This document shows, piece by piece, positions 10,081-21,001 of a stretch of DNA of 55,395 bases. Positions within the stretch are counted from its first letter, which is position 1. Every line of letters starts with the position of its first letter. Source of the stretch: Bacillus pumilus (GTDB taxonomy: Bacteria; Bacillota; Bacilli; Bacillales; Bacillaceae); NCBI GenBank assembly GCA_001938995.1, contig MKZN01000020.1, positions 1 to 55,395 on the forward strand, read 5' to 3'. The notes under the pieces are model-generated. The model did no database searches. It saw only the letters and a list, made by a program, of their open reading frames with translations, and was not told where the DNA came from. Both the position numbers and the translations under genes were made by a program.

Positions 10081-10108
10081 TTGATCTTAAAGGCTAAGAT
10101 GGTATCAT
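10081..10108 (+). promoter_or_regulatory. Candidate sigma-A promoter of metS
   Basis: TTGATC (10081-10086) and TATCAT (10103-10108) are 16 bases apart. Transcription would begin near 10115, giving a leader of about 115 bases that contains an intrinsic terminator. Confidence 0.6.
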
Positions 10109-10141
10109 AGAGAAAGCACAAGTGCAAAAATGATGAAGTGA

Positions 10142-12232
<2,091 letters not shown>

Positions 12233-12237
12233 TCAAC

Positions 12238-12282
12238 AAAGGTGTTCCACGTGTAACATTTCGTCGAACACCTTTTGTTTTT
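12238..12282 (+). terminator. metS terminator
   Basis: GGTGTTC (12241-12247) pairs with GAACACC (12266-12272), with further partial pairing inside, and a TTTTGTTTTTT tract follows. Confidence 0.8.
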
Positions 12283-12312
12283 TAGGAGACTTGTCGAAAG
12301 GAGCAATAAACG

Positions 12313-13080
12313 ATGTTATTTGATACACATGCTCACTTAAATGCGGAACAATACAATGAAGACTTAGAACAGGTAATTGAAAGAGCGAAAAGTGAAAAGG
12401 TAGAGAAAATCGTCGTGGTGGGATTTGATCGTCCAACAATTACTAGAGCGATGGAATTAATTGAAGAGTATGAGTTTATCTATGCTGCCATTGGGTGGCA
12501 TCCTGTGGACGCGATTGATATGACTGATGAAGATTTGGTTTGGATCAAAGAATTATCTCAGCATGAAAAGGTTGTTGCAATTGGGGAAATGGGTCTTGAT
12601 TACTATTGGGACAAGTCGCCAAAAGATGTGCAAAAAGAAGTCTTCAGACGACAAATTGCTCTTGCGAAGGAAGTGAACCTTCCAATCGTTATTCATAATC
12701 GTGACGCAACTGAAGATGTCGTCACGATCTTAAAGGAAGAGGGAGCAGCTGATGTTGGGGGAATTATGCACTGCTTTACAGGAAGCCTAGAAGTCGCAAA
12801 GACTTGCATGGATATGAATTTTTATATTTCATTTGGTGGACCCGTGACATTTAAAAATGCCAAAAAACCGAAGGAAGTCGTAAAGGAAATACCAGATGAT
12901 CGGCTATTGATTGAAACAGATTGCCCATATTTAACACCGACCCCTTTTAGAGGAAAGCGCAATGAGCCAAGTTATGTAAAATTTATTGCAGAACAAATAG
13001 CTGAATTGCGAGAAGTGAGTTTTGAAGAGCTTGCTAAATTGACAACAGAAAATGCGAAAAAAGTTTTCCGTATAAACTGA
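12313..13080 (+). CDS. yabD: TatD-family metal-dependent hydrolase YabD
   Basis: This 255-residue TIM-barrel nuclease belongs to the TatD family, whose members have 3'-5' exonuclease or AP-endonuclease activity on DNA or RNA. Metal ligands are visible: His6 and His8 in FDTHAHLN, Glu in GEMGLDYYW near 93, His in IVIHNRDA near 130, His in MHCFTG near 155, and Asp in ETDCPY near 205. AAAGGAG precedes the start. The position before yabE and rnmV is conserved in bacilli. Confidence 0.92.
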   Translation: MLFDTHAHLNAEQYNEDLEQVIERAKSEKVEKIVVVGFDRPTITRAMELIEEYEFIYAAIGWHPVDAIDMTDEDLVWIKELSQHEKVVAIGEMGLDYYWDKSPKDVQKEVFRRQIALAKEVNLPIVIHNRDATEDVVTILKEEGAADVGGIMHCFTGSLEVAKTCMDMNFYISFGGPVTFKNAKKPKEVVKEIPDDRLLIETDCPYLTPTPFRGKRNEPSYVKFIAEQIAELREVSFEELAKLTTENAKKVFRIN

Positions 13081-13256
13081 CAGGATATGATGTCAAGCCT
13101 TGTTTAAGCTTGTCCTTTTATGAAACATCACGAAAAAGTTCTACACGTTTGCTGCTCCTCATAGGATAAGTTGTCGATAAGTCTTTCTTCCCTTCCTTCC
13201 TTAAATCTCCCATAATAGGTTTACAATCGTGCATTTTTGTACAGCGGGTGGAAGGG

Positions 13257-13285
13257 TTGACAGGTTTTGAGATACTCTATATAAT
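13257..13285 (+). promoter_or_regulatory. Consensus sigma-A promoter of yabE
   Basis: TTGACA (13257-13262) and TATAAT (13280-13285) are both perfect and exactly 17 bases apart. Transcription would begin near 13292, just ahead of the AAGGAGG at 13298-13304. Confidence 0.9.
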
Positions 13286-13312
13286 CTCTCCGAGGAGAAG
13301 GAGGCGTTTTTC

Positions 13313-14527
13313 ATCGTACAAAAAATGAAAAATCTGTTTTCTGTCAAGCTAAGAAAAGGCAAGGTTTTATTACTAGTTATTTGCTTACTTTTAGCTGGAA
13401 CTGGGACGGCTTACGGAGCGCATGAGTTCACGAAGCAGTCTATTACCATTTCAATAAATGGCAAAGAGAAGACAATTCGTACACATGAAGAGACAGTAGC
13501 ACAGCTGCTTTCAGACCTTGGGATAAGGACCAGGGCGGAGGATCATATCTCTCCAAGTCTAAATACAAAAATTCAAGACAATATGAGCATTGTGTATGAT
13601 GCGGCACTACCGGTTCATCTGACCCTTGATGGGAAAGAGACAACGATATGGACAACAGATCAGACAGTTGGAGCATTATTGAAGAATGAGAAGATAGATA
13701 TTGGGAGGCACGACCAAGTCACTCCAGGAAAGAATGACAAGATTGAAAAGAACATGAAGCTTGTTGTTCAGCAGGCCTTTCAGGTCAGCTTAAATGATGG
13801 AGGAAAGGACAAAAAGGTGTGGACCACTTCGACTACGGTCGCTGACTTTTTAAAGCAACAAGAGCTTAAGCTCAAGAAGCACGATAAGATCAAACCTGCG
13901 TTACATAAAAGCATTTCTAAAAAAAGCGCAGATATTCAGATCACTCGAGTGGAAAAAGTCACCGATGTAGTGGAAGAGAAGATTGCTTTCAATACCAAAC
14001 ATAAAAAGGATCGATCTCTAGAAAAAGGGACAGAGAAGGTACTTAAAAAAGGTGAAGAAGGTAAATTGAAGAAGCACTATGCCATCGTGAAAGAAAACGG
14101 CAGAGTGGTCTCCAAAGAACTGGTGAAAGAAGTGACTGAAAAAGATAGTAAGGATCGTTTAGTGGCCGTTGGTACACAAGTGTCCAAAAAGGAAACTAAA
14201 GCGTCCCCAGCAGTCTCAAGGAGCAATACATCGTCAGGAAGAGAATTCTATGTGACATCGACAGCTTATACTGCGAGCTGTGCGGGATGTACGGGTAGAA
14301 CGTCTACAGGCTATAATTTAAAAGCCAATCCAGGTGCAAAGGTCATAGCAGTTGATCCGAGTGTCATTCCGCTGGGCTCTAAAGTGTATGTGGAAGGCTA
14401 TGGATATGCCGTTGCATCAGACACTGGATCTGCTATAAAAGGGAATAAAATTGATGTGTTCGTCCCAAATAAGTCGACAGCTTATCAATGGGGGAATAAA
14501 CGAGTGAAAATTAGAGTGCTTAAATAA
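13313..14527 (+). CDS. yabE: Cell-wall-binding protein YabE with DUF348, G5 and 3D domains
   Basis: This secreted or membrane-anchored Rpf/Sps-type autolysin-like protein is 400 residues from ATG 13325. Near its start is a hydrophobic signal segment (VLLLVICLLLAGTGTAYGA). Three DUF348 repeats, a G5 domain and a C-terminal 3D domain (FYVTSTAYTASCAG ... VASDTGSAIKGNKIDVF) with catalytic-type aspartates follow. The only good ribosome binding site (13298-13304) is 20 bases from ATG 13325 but 8 bases from an in-frame ATC at 13313, so I give the longer form (404 residues) as likely; 13325 is the conservative start. From memory B. subtilis YabE is longer (437). Confidence 0.85.
   Translation: MVQKMKNLFSVKLRKGKVLLLVICLLLAGTGTAYGAHEFTKQSITISINGKEKTIRTHEETVAQLLSDLGIRTRAEDHISPSLNTKIQDNMSIVYDAALPVHLTLDGKETTIWTTDQTVGALLKNEKIDIGRHDQVTPGKNDKIEKNMKLVVQQAFQVSLNDGGKDKKVWTTSTTVADFLKQQELKLKKHDKIKPALHKSISKKSADIQITRVEKVTDVVEEKIAFNTKHKKDRSLEKGTEKVLKKGEEGKLKKHYAIVKENGRVVSKELVKEVTEKDSKDRLVAVGTQVSKKETKASPAVSRSNTSSGREFYVTSTAYTASCAGCTGRTSTGYNLKANPGAKVIAVDPSVIPLGSKVYVEGYGYAVASDTGSAIKGNKIDVFVPNKSTAYQWGNKRVKIRVLK
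13405..13430 (-). promoter_or_regulatory. Candidate ECF-sigma antisense promoter inside yabE
   Basis: On the minus strand TGAACT (13430-13425), 16 bases, then CGTC (13408-13405) resembles the ECF consensus TGAAAC-N16-CGTC. Transcription toward lower coordinates would be antisense to the yabE start and leader. B. subtilis yabE is known to be controlled by a sigma-X/sigma-M antisense RNA; the match here is inferred. Confidence 0.4.
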
Positions 14528-14549
14528 CACATCAAATCATTTATATGAA

Positions 14550-14579
14550 CAGAGGGCTTTGCGAACCCTCTGTTTTTTT
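14550..14579 (+). terminator. yabE terminator
   Basis: CAGAGGG (14550-14556) pairs with CCCTCTG (14566-14572), followed by seven T. Confidence 0.9.
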
Positions 14580-14588
14580 GGTTATAAT
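14559..14588 (+). promoter_or_regulatory. Candidate sigma-A promoter of rnmV inside the yabE terminator
   Basis: A perfect TATAAT (14583-14588) lies 18 bases after TTGCGA (14559-14564), which sits in the loop of the yabE terminator hairpin. The -35 element is imperfect. Confidence 0.5.
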
Positions 14589-14616
14589 AGAACCACTGTT
14601 TTCTAATTAATTAGAC

Positions 14617-14672
14617 GCAAAAACAACATGAAAGGTTTCGTTTTTTTACCAAAAATGTTTTTTTGTTTTTGC
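14617..14672 (+). promoter_or_regulatory. Long inverted repeat in the rnmV leader
   Basis: GCAAAAACAA (14617-14626) is a perfect reverse complement of TTGTTTTTGC (14663-14672), and CAT/ATG extend the stem past a 5-base bulge. The right arm ends 3 bases before the GCGGAGG ribosome binding site of rnmV, so the hairpin could influence translation. Confidence 0.65.
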
Positions 14673-14686
14673 AAGCGGAGGAATCG

Positions 14687-16127
<1,441 letters not shown>

Positions 16128-16139
16128 CCTTTTGTTTTT

Positions 16140-16168
16140 CACCACTTCATGCATTCAGGCATAGGCTA
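16140..16168 (+). promoter_or_regulatory. Sigma-K-type promoter of yabG
   Basis: CACC (16140-16143), 16 bases, and CATAGGCTA (16160-16168) match the sigma-K consensus (mACm, N16-17, CATANNNTA) fully. yabG is a known sigma-K gene. Confidence 0.8.
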
Positions 16169-16252
16169 GAAAGAACAGCACATATGTAAAACAAACATGT
16201 ATAGTGCAAGACGATACCAACAGGATATGAGCCTGATTGTGGAGTGAAAAGC

Positions 16253-17137
16253 ATGCAATTTCAAATAGGAGATATGGTGACAAGGGCATCCTATCAAATG
16301 GATATTATGTTTCGTATTATTCGAATTGATGAGACAGATCAGCATGAAGCCACCGCCATTTTGCATGGGAATGAGGTGCGGCTGATTGCAGATGCAAAAA
16401 TGTCGGACTTGGTGCTTATTCAAAAAGAGGAGCAGCTGACAAGAGAGAAAGATGACGAACGTAAGATTAACGAATCTCTTGACTTACTGAGGCAAGACTA
16501 CCAGCTTCTACGTGAAAAACAAGAGTATCATACATCTGGGCAATATCAGCATCAGGAACAGTATTTTCACATGCCAGGCAAAGTTCTTCATTTAGATGGC
16601 GATGCTTCATACTTAAAAAAATGCTTGGATGTCTACGAAAAAATTGGTGTGCCTGTATACGGTGTGCATTGTCATGAGAAAAAAATGCCAAGCATGATCG
16701 ACTCTTTAATTGATCAATATCGCCCTGATATCTTGGTCATCACAGGACATGATGCGTATTCTAAGCAAAAAGGCGGCGTGCACGATATCGGCGCTTATCG
16801 CCATTCTCGTCATTTCGTGGAAACGGTCCAAAAAGCTAGAAAAAAAATCCCTCATTTAGATCAGCTCGTGATCTTTGCAGGTGCTTGTCAGTCTCATTTT
16901 GAATCATTAATTCAAGCAGGCGCCAATTTTGCAAGCTCACCTTCACGTGTGAACATCCATGCGCTCGACCCAGTGTATATTGTGGCGAAAATCAGCTTCA
17001 CTCCATTTGTAGATCGCATCAATGTGTGGGATGTACTCCGGAACACACTAACGAGAGAAAAAGGTCTCGGGGGAATTGAAACGAAGGGTGTTCTAAGGGT
17101 GGGCATGCCATATAAAAGGGACCATGAATCGACATAA
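16253..17137 (+). CDS. yabG: Sporulation coat-modifying protease YabG
   Basis: This 294-residue mother-cell protease (peptidase family U57) processes spore coat proteins and enables their cross-linking in B. subtilis. The family start MQFQIGDMVTRASYQMD is visible, as are conserved GHDAY and FAGACQSHFESLI segments. I chose ATG 16253, 8 bases after GGAG; an in-frame GTG at 16244 overlaps that ribosome binding site. A sigma-K promoter precedes it and a terminator follows, so it is monocistronic. Confidence 0.93.
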   Translation: MQFQIGDMVTRASYQMDIMFRIIRIDETDQHEATAILHGNEVRLIADAKMSDLVLIQKEEQLTREKDDERKINESLDLLRQDYQLLREKQEYHTSGQYQHQEQYFHMPGKVLHLDGDASYLKKCLDVYEKIGVPVYGVHCHEKKMPSMIDSLIDQYRPDILVITGHDAYSKQKGGVHDIGAYRHSRHFVETVQKARKKIPHLDQLVIFAGACQSHFESLIQAGANFASSPSRVNIHALDPVYIVAKISFTPFVDRINVWDVLRNTLTREKGLGGIETKGVLRVGMPYKRDHEST

Positions 17138-17166
17138 CCCGACTGATTTCAGTCTGGTTTTTTTTG
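17136..17166 (+). terminator. yabG terminator
   Basis: The stem AACC-GACTG with CAGTC-GGTT (one mismatch, 17136-17145 with 17150-17159) is followed by a run of T's. It begins at the yabG stop codon. Confidence 0.85.
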
Positions 17167-17259
17167 TATGTCAAAAGAAAATGCAAACCAATACATAATT
17201 CACTGGAATTTGTGAAAAATAGGGAGAAGAAAAGGTAGAAGTTTGTCAAAAATATTTTA

Positions 17260-17289
17260 TTGACAATAGCTCGTGTTCGTTGATATAAT
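17260..17289 (+). promoter_or_regulatory. Upstream sigma-A promoter of veg
   Basis: TTGACA (17260-17265) and TATAAT (17284-17289), both perfect, are 18 bases apart. The -35 element is the right half of an inverted repeat (TTGTCAA 17243-17249 / TTGACAA 17260-17266). Confidence 0.85.
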
Positions 17290-17300
17290 TTAAATTTTAT

Positions 17301-17329
17301 TTGACAAAAATGGGCCGTTGTTATATAAT
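17301..17329 (+). promoter_or_regulatory. Main sigma-A promoter of veg
   Basis: TTGACA (17301-17306) and TATAAT (17324-17329) are perfect and exactly 17 bases apart. This corresponds to the strong vegetative promoter used in B. subtilis. It starts 22 bases before the veg ATG, so the leader is very short. Confidence 0.92.
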
Positions 17330-17350
17330 AAAATCAGTGAGGTGGATGCA

Positions 17351-17608
17351 ATGGCGAAGACTTTGTCCGACATCAAAAGATCGCTTGATGGTAACTTAGG
17401 TAAACGTTTGACGTTAAAGGCTAACGGAGGCCGCCGTAAAACAATTGAGCGTTCGGGCATTTTAGCTGAAACGTACCCTTCTGTTTTTGTGATTCAATTA
17501 GATCAAGATGAAAATTCGTTTGAAAGAGTTTCTTACAGTTATGCAGATATACTGACTGAGACGGTCGAATTAACATTCGATGACACCGCTAGCTCAGTCG
17601 CCTATTAA
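17351..17608 (+). CDS. veg: Veg protein, biofilm-related
   Basis: This 85-residue protein is highly conserved in Firmicutes. In B. subtilis Veg stimulates biofilm formation by antagonising SinR; its biochemistry is unclear. The sequence is nearly identical to the B. subtilis protein I remember ([20 protein letters not shown]...). The start at ATG 17351 follows GAGGTGG; an in-frame start at 17318 lies inside the -10 region of the main promoter. Two consensus promoters and a terminator make it a strong single-gene unit. Confidence 0.95.
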   Translation: MAKTLSDIKRSLDGNLGKRLTLKANGGRRKTIERSGILAETYPSVFVIQLDQDENSFERVSYSYADILTETVELTFDDTASSVAY

Positions 17609-17611
17609 TGG

Positions 17612-17639
17612 GCAGTGAACTTTATGTTTACTGCTTTTT
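17612..17639 (+). terminator. veg terminator
   Basis: A 9-bp stem (17612-17620 with 17626-17634, one G-T pair) with a 5-base loop is followed by TTTTT. Confidence 0.85.
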
Positions 17640-17774
17640 GTTTTGCCTTTTTTTCTGAATGGGAGTCTGTCCATTATTTGAAAGGGGTAAAAGGGGGATT
17701 TCGATACAAAATAAGAAAGCCACCAAGAAAGTAGTGGCAACGATTCGAATTCTTGATTAAAGGAGCTGTTTCGT

Positions 17775-17960
17775 TTGGGTAGACGCCGAGGCATTATGTC
17801 AGATGAGTTCAAATACGAGCTGGCGAAGGATCTTGGATTTTATGATACCGTCAAAAATGAAGGCTGGGGAGAAATTCGTGCGCGAGACGCAGGGAATATG
17901 GTCAAACGTGCAATTGAAATAGCTCAGCAGCATATGGCTCAGGATGAGAATCAACGATAA
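17775..17960 (+). CDS. sspF: Small acid-soluble spore protein SspF
   Basis: This 61-residue alpha/beta-type SASP-like protein is made in the forespore. Residues 8-49 carry the DNA-binding SASP signature ([19 protein letters not shown] and [17 protein letters not shown]). The start is TTG 17775 after AAAGGAG, which gives the same length as B. subtilis SspF. It should be a sigma-G gene, but I could not find a convincing sigma-G promoter; the 150-base leader only shows a small hairpin (GCCAC 17719-17723 / GTGGC 17734-17738). A terminator follows. Confidence 0.94.
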   Translation: MGRRRGIMSDEFKYELAKDLGFYDTVKNEGWGEIRARDAGNMVKRAIEIAQQHMAQDENQR

Positions 17961-17969
17961 ATGAATGGT

Positions 17970-18000
17970 CAGGGGTACCTCGGGTATCTCTGGCTTTTTT
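17970..18000 (+). terminator. sspF terminator
   Basis: A 9-bp stem with two G-T pairs (17970-17978 with 17984-17992) is followed by CTTTTTT. Confidence 0.8.
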
Positions 18001-18037
18001 GATGAAAAAACAAGTGTGCCCAGGGGAAAAGCACATA

Positions 18038-18066
18038 TTCATCCGATCCGTCAAATGTGATACAAT
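18038..18066 (+). promoter_or_regulatory. Extended -10 promoter of ispE
   Basis: TGATACAAT (18058-18066) is an extended -10. A weak -35, TTCATC (18038-18043), lies 17 bases upstream of TACAAT. Confidence 0.6.
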
Positions 18067-18105
18067 ATTGATACTTATGTTTAGATGGAGAAGTAGGTGA
18101 AATGT

Positions 18106-18975
18106 TTGCGTATTTTAGAAAAGGCACCGGCAAAAATTAATCTCTCACTTGATGTTCACGGGAAAAGACCAGATGGATATCATGAGGTAGAGATGGTGAT
18201 GACAACGATAGACCTTGCCGATCGACTAGAGCTGACTGAGCTGGACAAGGATGAAATTCGTGTATCATCTCATAATCGATTTGTTCCAGATGATCAGCGT
18301 AACCTAGCCTATCAGGCGGCTAAATTACTAAAAACAAGGTACGGTATTCAAAAGGGCGTATCGATTGTGATTACAAAAACCATTCCGGTCGCAGCAGGCT
18401 TAGCTGGAGGAAGTAGTGATGCGGCAGCGGCACTGCGTGGCTTAAATCGACTGTGGAAATTAAATCTGACGTTAGATGAGCTGGCTGAGCTTGGAGCGGA
18501 GATTGGCTCAGATGTTTCCTTTTGTGTGCACGGAGGGACAGCACTAGCGACAGGACGTGGAGAGAAACTGAAACATATTGCGACGCCACCACATTGCTGG
18601 GTCATTTTAGCAAAGCCGGTGATTGGGGTCTCTACTGCAGAAGTTTATAGACAATATGACGCAAGCAAAGTAGAACACCCGAATGTCCAGCGTATGATTA
18701 AAGCCATTGAAGCGAAAGATTATAAAGAGATGTGCGGTTCACTCGGCAATGTTCTGGAATCCGTGACATTAAAGATGTATCCAGAAGTCGACATGATCAA
18801 AAGACAGATGAAGCGTTTTGGTGCAGATGCTGTATTAATGAGTGGAAGTGGACCAACTGTGTTTGGTTTGATTCAATATGAATCTAAAGTACAAAGAATA
18901 TATAACGGACTGAGAGGATTTTGTGATCAAGTTTACGCTGTCCGCATGATCGGCGAACAAAATGCCCTTGATTAA
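18106..18975 (+). CDS. ispE: 4-diphosphocytidyl-2-C-methyl-D-erythritol kinase
   Basis: This 289-residue GHMP kinase phosphorylates CDP-methylerythritol in the non-mevalonate isoprenoid pathway. The ATP-binding motif [14 protein letters not shown] is near residue 93-106, the N-terminal [12 protein letters not shown] motif near 6, and [16 protein letters not shown] near 243. I chose TTG 18106 (protein starting [13 protein letters not shown]), which gives the B. subtilis length; GTG 18097 in frame would add three residues and is also plausible. AAGTAGGTG precedes the TTG. Confidence 0.95.
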   Translation: MRILEKAPAKINLSLDVHGKRPDGYHEVEMVMTTIDLADRLELTELDKDEIRVSSHNRFVPDDQRNLAYQAAKLLKTRYGIQKGVSIVITKTIPVAAGLAGGSSDAAAALRGLNRLWKLNLTLDELAELGAEIGSDVSFCVHGGTALATGRGEKLKHIATPPHCWVILAKPVIGVSTAEVYRQYDASKVEHPNVQRMIKAIEAKDYKEMCGSLGNVLESVTLKMYPEVDMIKRQMKRFGADAVLMSGSGPTVFGLIQYESKVQRIYNGLRGFCDQVYAVRMIGEQNALD

Positions 18976-18996
18976 ATCCGTATATTAAGTTATATT
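18968..18996 (+). promoter_or_regulatory. Sigma-A promoter of purR-ridA
   Basis: TTGATT (18968-18973) and TATATT (18991-18996) are 17 bases apart. The -35 overlaps the ispE stop codon. A PurBox-like element (19005-19017) lies at the expected transcription start. Confidence 0.65.
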
Positions 18997-19030
18997 ATTC
19001 ATAAATTATTCGGGTTCTGGGGGTAAGTTC

Positions 19031-19864
19031 ATGAAGTTTCGTCGAAGCGGCAGATTGGTGGACTTAACAAATTATTTGTTAACCCACCCGCACGTGCTAG
19101 TACCGTTAACATTTTTTGCAGAGCGATACCAATCTGCGAAGTCCTCCATTAGTGAAGACTTAACGATTATCAAACAGACCTTCGAACAGCAGGGAATAGG
19201 CACATTACTTACTGTACCTGGAGCTGCTGGCGGAGTGAAATATATTCCGAAAATTCACCTGCAAGAAGCAGATGAAGTAGTAAACGATATCGGACAGGCT
19301 TTATCGACACCTGAACGTGTGCTTCCTGGCGGTTATTTATACTTAACTGATGTCATAGGAAATCCATCGATTCTTGCGAAAATCGGTAAGCTTTTTGCGA
19401 CCATATTTGCAGATCGTGCGATTGATGTGGTTATGACTGTTGCGACGAAAGGCATTCCGATTGCCTATTCTGTTGCAGCTCATTTAAACGTGCCTGTTGT
19501 GATCGTCAGAAAAGACAATAAGGTAACAGAAGGATCAACTGTTAGTATTAACTATGCGTCAGGGTCTTCTAATCGTATTCAAACGATGTCACTTGCAAAG
19601 CGCAGCTTAGATAAAGGATCAAACGTCCTTATCATTGATGACTTTATGAAAGCGGGCGGTACCATTAATGGTATGATGAATTTGCTTGAGGAATTTAATG
19701 CAAACGTTGCAGGAATTGGTGTTCTTTTAGAAGATGAAGGTGTAGATGAACGTCTTGTCGATGAATACGTGTCATTATTAAAACTTTCAACCATTGATAT
19801 GAAGCAGAAAATTATTGAAATCAACGAAGGTAATTTCCACGAGTTTTTTCATTCACCGTCTTAA
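19031..19864 (+). CDS. purR: Pur operon repressor PurR
   Basis: This 277-residue repressor of purine genes binds PurBox DNA and is released by PRPP. An N-terminal winged helix (residues about 1-75, with SAKSSISEDLTIIKQ) is joined to a phosphoribosyltransferase-like domain whose PRPP motif VLIIDDFMKAGGTINGM lies at about 199-215. GTTCTGGGGGTAAG precedes ATG 19031. It is a little shorter than I recall for B. subtilis (285). It is followed 38 bases later by ridA, as in B. subtilis. Confidence 0.95.
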   Translation: MKFRRSGRLVDLTNYLLTHPHVLVPLTFFAERYQSAKSSISEDLTIIKQTFEQQGIGTLLTVPGAAGGVKYIPKIHLQEADEVVNDIGQALSTPERVLPGGYLYLTDVIGNPSILAKIGKLFATIFADRAIDVVMTVATKGIPIAYSVAAHLNVPVVIVRKDNKVTEGSTVSINYASGSSNRIQTMSLAKRSLDKGSNVLIIDDFMKAGGTINGMMNLLEEFNANVAGIGVLLEDEGVDERLVDEYVSLLKLSTIDMKQKIIEINEGNFHEFFHSPS

Positions 19865-19902
19865 ACTTTGATCAACCATATATTTGAATGGGAGAGATTG
19901 AT

Positions 19903-20280
19903 ATGACAAAAGTTGTTCAAACCAAAAATGCACCAGCAGCCATTGGACCATACTCTCAAGGAATCATTGTCAATAATATGTTTTACAGCTCTGGTCAAAT
20001 TCCACTTACGCCAGCTGGAGACTTCTTGAACGGAGATATTAAAGAGCAAACACACCAAGTCTTCCGCAATCTCCAAGCTGTACTGGAAGCGGCAGGTGCT
20101 TCTTTTGAAACAGTCGTCAAGGCCACTGTTTTCATTAAAGATATGGAACAATTTGCTGATGTGAATGAAGTATATGGTGAGTATTTTCATACACATAAAC
20201 CGGCTCGTTCATGTGTAGAAGTTGCTAGACTGCCAAAAGATGCGCTTGTGGAAATTGAAGTTGTCGCATTAGTAAAATAA
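19903..20280 (+). CDS. ridA: RidA family 2-iminobutanoate/2-iminopropanoate deaminase YabJ
   Basis: This 125-residue YjgF/YER057c/UK114 protein forms a trimer that hydrolyses reactive enamine/imine intermediates from PLP enzymes. In B. subtilis it was linked to purine repression with PurR. Key residues are visible in [10 protein letters not shown] (near 17), [11 protein letters not shown] (near 28) and [10 protein letters not shown], which carries the conserved arginine (near 105). I chose ATG 19903 after GGGAGAG; ATG 19888 in frame precedes this site. It is cotranscribed with purR. Confidence 0.94.
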   Translation: MTKVVQTKNAPAAIGPYSQGIIVNNMFYSSGQIPLTPAGDFLNGDIKEQTHQVFRNLQAVLEAAGASFETVVKATVFIKDMEQFADVNEVYGEYFHTHKPARSCVEVARLPKDALVEIEVVALVK

Positions 20281-20328
20281 ACAGGTCTTCTCGGATGAAA
20301 GCCGTTTGGTTTCATCATATGCATGAAA

Positions 20329-20352
20329 GGGCATCATCATGATGTCCTTTTC
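20329..20352 (+). terminator. purR-ridA terminator
   Basis: An 8-bp stem (20329-20336 with 20340-20347, one G-T pair) with a 3-base loop is followed by TTTT. The T run is short. Confidence 0.55.
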
Positions 20353-20437
20353 CACATCATTAATGTAAGCGTCGTCATTAGGATGACAAAAAATGTATAA
20401 ATATCCCGATATTTCAAAAAAAGTTTAAAAAATGTGC

Positions 20438-20462
20438 AGGAGAATCACCACAATCGTTGAAT
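20438..20462 (+). promoter_or_regulatory. Sigma-H promoter of spoVG with AT-rich upstream box
   Basis: AGGAGAA (20438-20444), 11 bases, and GTTGAAT (20456-20462) fit the sigma-H pattern (RNAGGAWWW, N11-12, RNNGAAT). The A/T-rich stretch at about 20387-20434 upstream corresponds to the region where AbrB represses spoVG in B. subtilis. Confidence 0.75.
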
Positions 20463-20505
20463 ACCTAATTAATGCTTTTATATTGGGAAAAGGTGGTGAA
20501 CTACT

Positions 20506-20802
20506 GTGGAAGTTACTGACGTAAGATTACGCCGCGTGAATACCGATGGTCGCATGAGGGCGATTGCATCCATCACGCTGGACCACGAATTTGTTGTTCA
20601 TGATATTCGTGTGATTGATGGAAACAATGGATTATTTGTTGCAATGCCTAGCAAACGTACGCCTGATGGAGAGTTTCGCGATATCGCACATCCAATTAAT
20701 TCAGGCACTCGAGGGAAAATTCAAGATGCTGTATTAAATGAATATCATCGCTTAGGCGAAGAAGAAGAAACAGTTGAATATGAAGAAGCTGGAGCTTCTT
20801 AA
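20506..20802 (+). CDS. spoVG: SpoVG, RNA-binding regulator of septation
   Basis: This 98-residue protein is conserved in Firmicutes. It negatively affects asymmetric septation, is needed for spore cortex, and binds nucleic acid in several species. The start [20 protein letters not shown] is nearly invariant. The start codon is GTG 20506, after AAAGGTGGTGA. It has its own sigma-H promoter and a strong terminator. AbrB, encoded 11 kb upstream, is the known repressor in B. subtilis. Confidence 0.96.
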   Translation: MEVTDVRLRRVNTDGRMRAIASITLDHEFVVHDIRVIDGNNGLFVAMPSKRTPDGEFRDIAHPINSGTRGKIQDAVLNEYHRLGEEEETVEYEEAGAS

Positions 20803-20816
20803 TCATATGTGAATCC

Positions 20817-20872
20817 AAAAAGACAGCTTTAAGAGAAAATGGAACGTTTTCTTTTAAATGCTGTCTTTTTTG
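20817..20872 (+). terminator. spoVG terminator
   Basis: A long hairpin: AAAAGACAGC pairs with GCTGTCTTTT and an inner AGAAAA/TTTTCT extends it, followed by TTTTTT. Confidence 0.9.
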
Positions 20873-20937
20873 CGTCTTTTCTCATGTTTCTTATATGTTT
20901 CATTCGTTAGAAAAATATTGTACTTCCTCATGTATCC

Positions 20938-20966
20938 TTGAAATCAGTCCTTATTTAGGATATATT
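20938..20966 (+). promoter_or_regulatory. Sigma-A promoter of glmU-prs
   Basis: TTGAAA (20938-20943) and TATATT (20961-20966) are 17 bases apart, 36 bases before the glmU start. Confidence 0.65.
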
Positions 20967-21001
20967 TTTCTATGGATAATAGGGATATTGGAGGCCAATC
21001 A

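Noticed and set aside
13081..13130. Terminator after yabD
   Set aside because: CAAGC/GCTTG (13098 onward) forms only a weak stem with a short broken T run; not strong enough to call.
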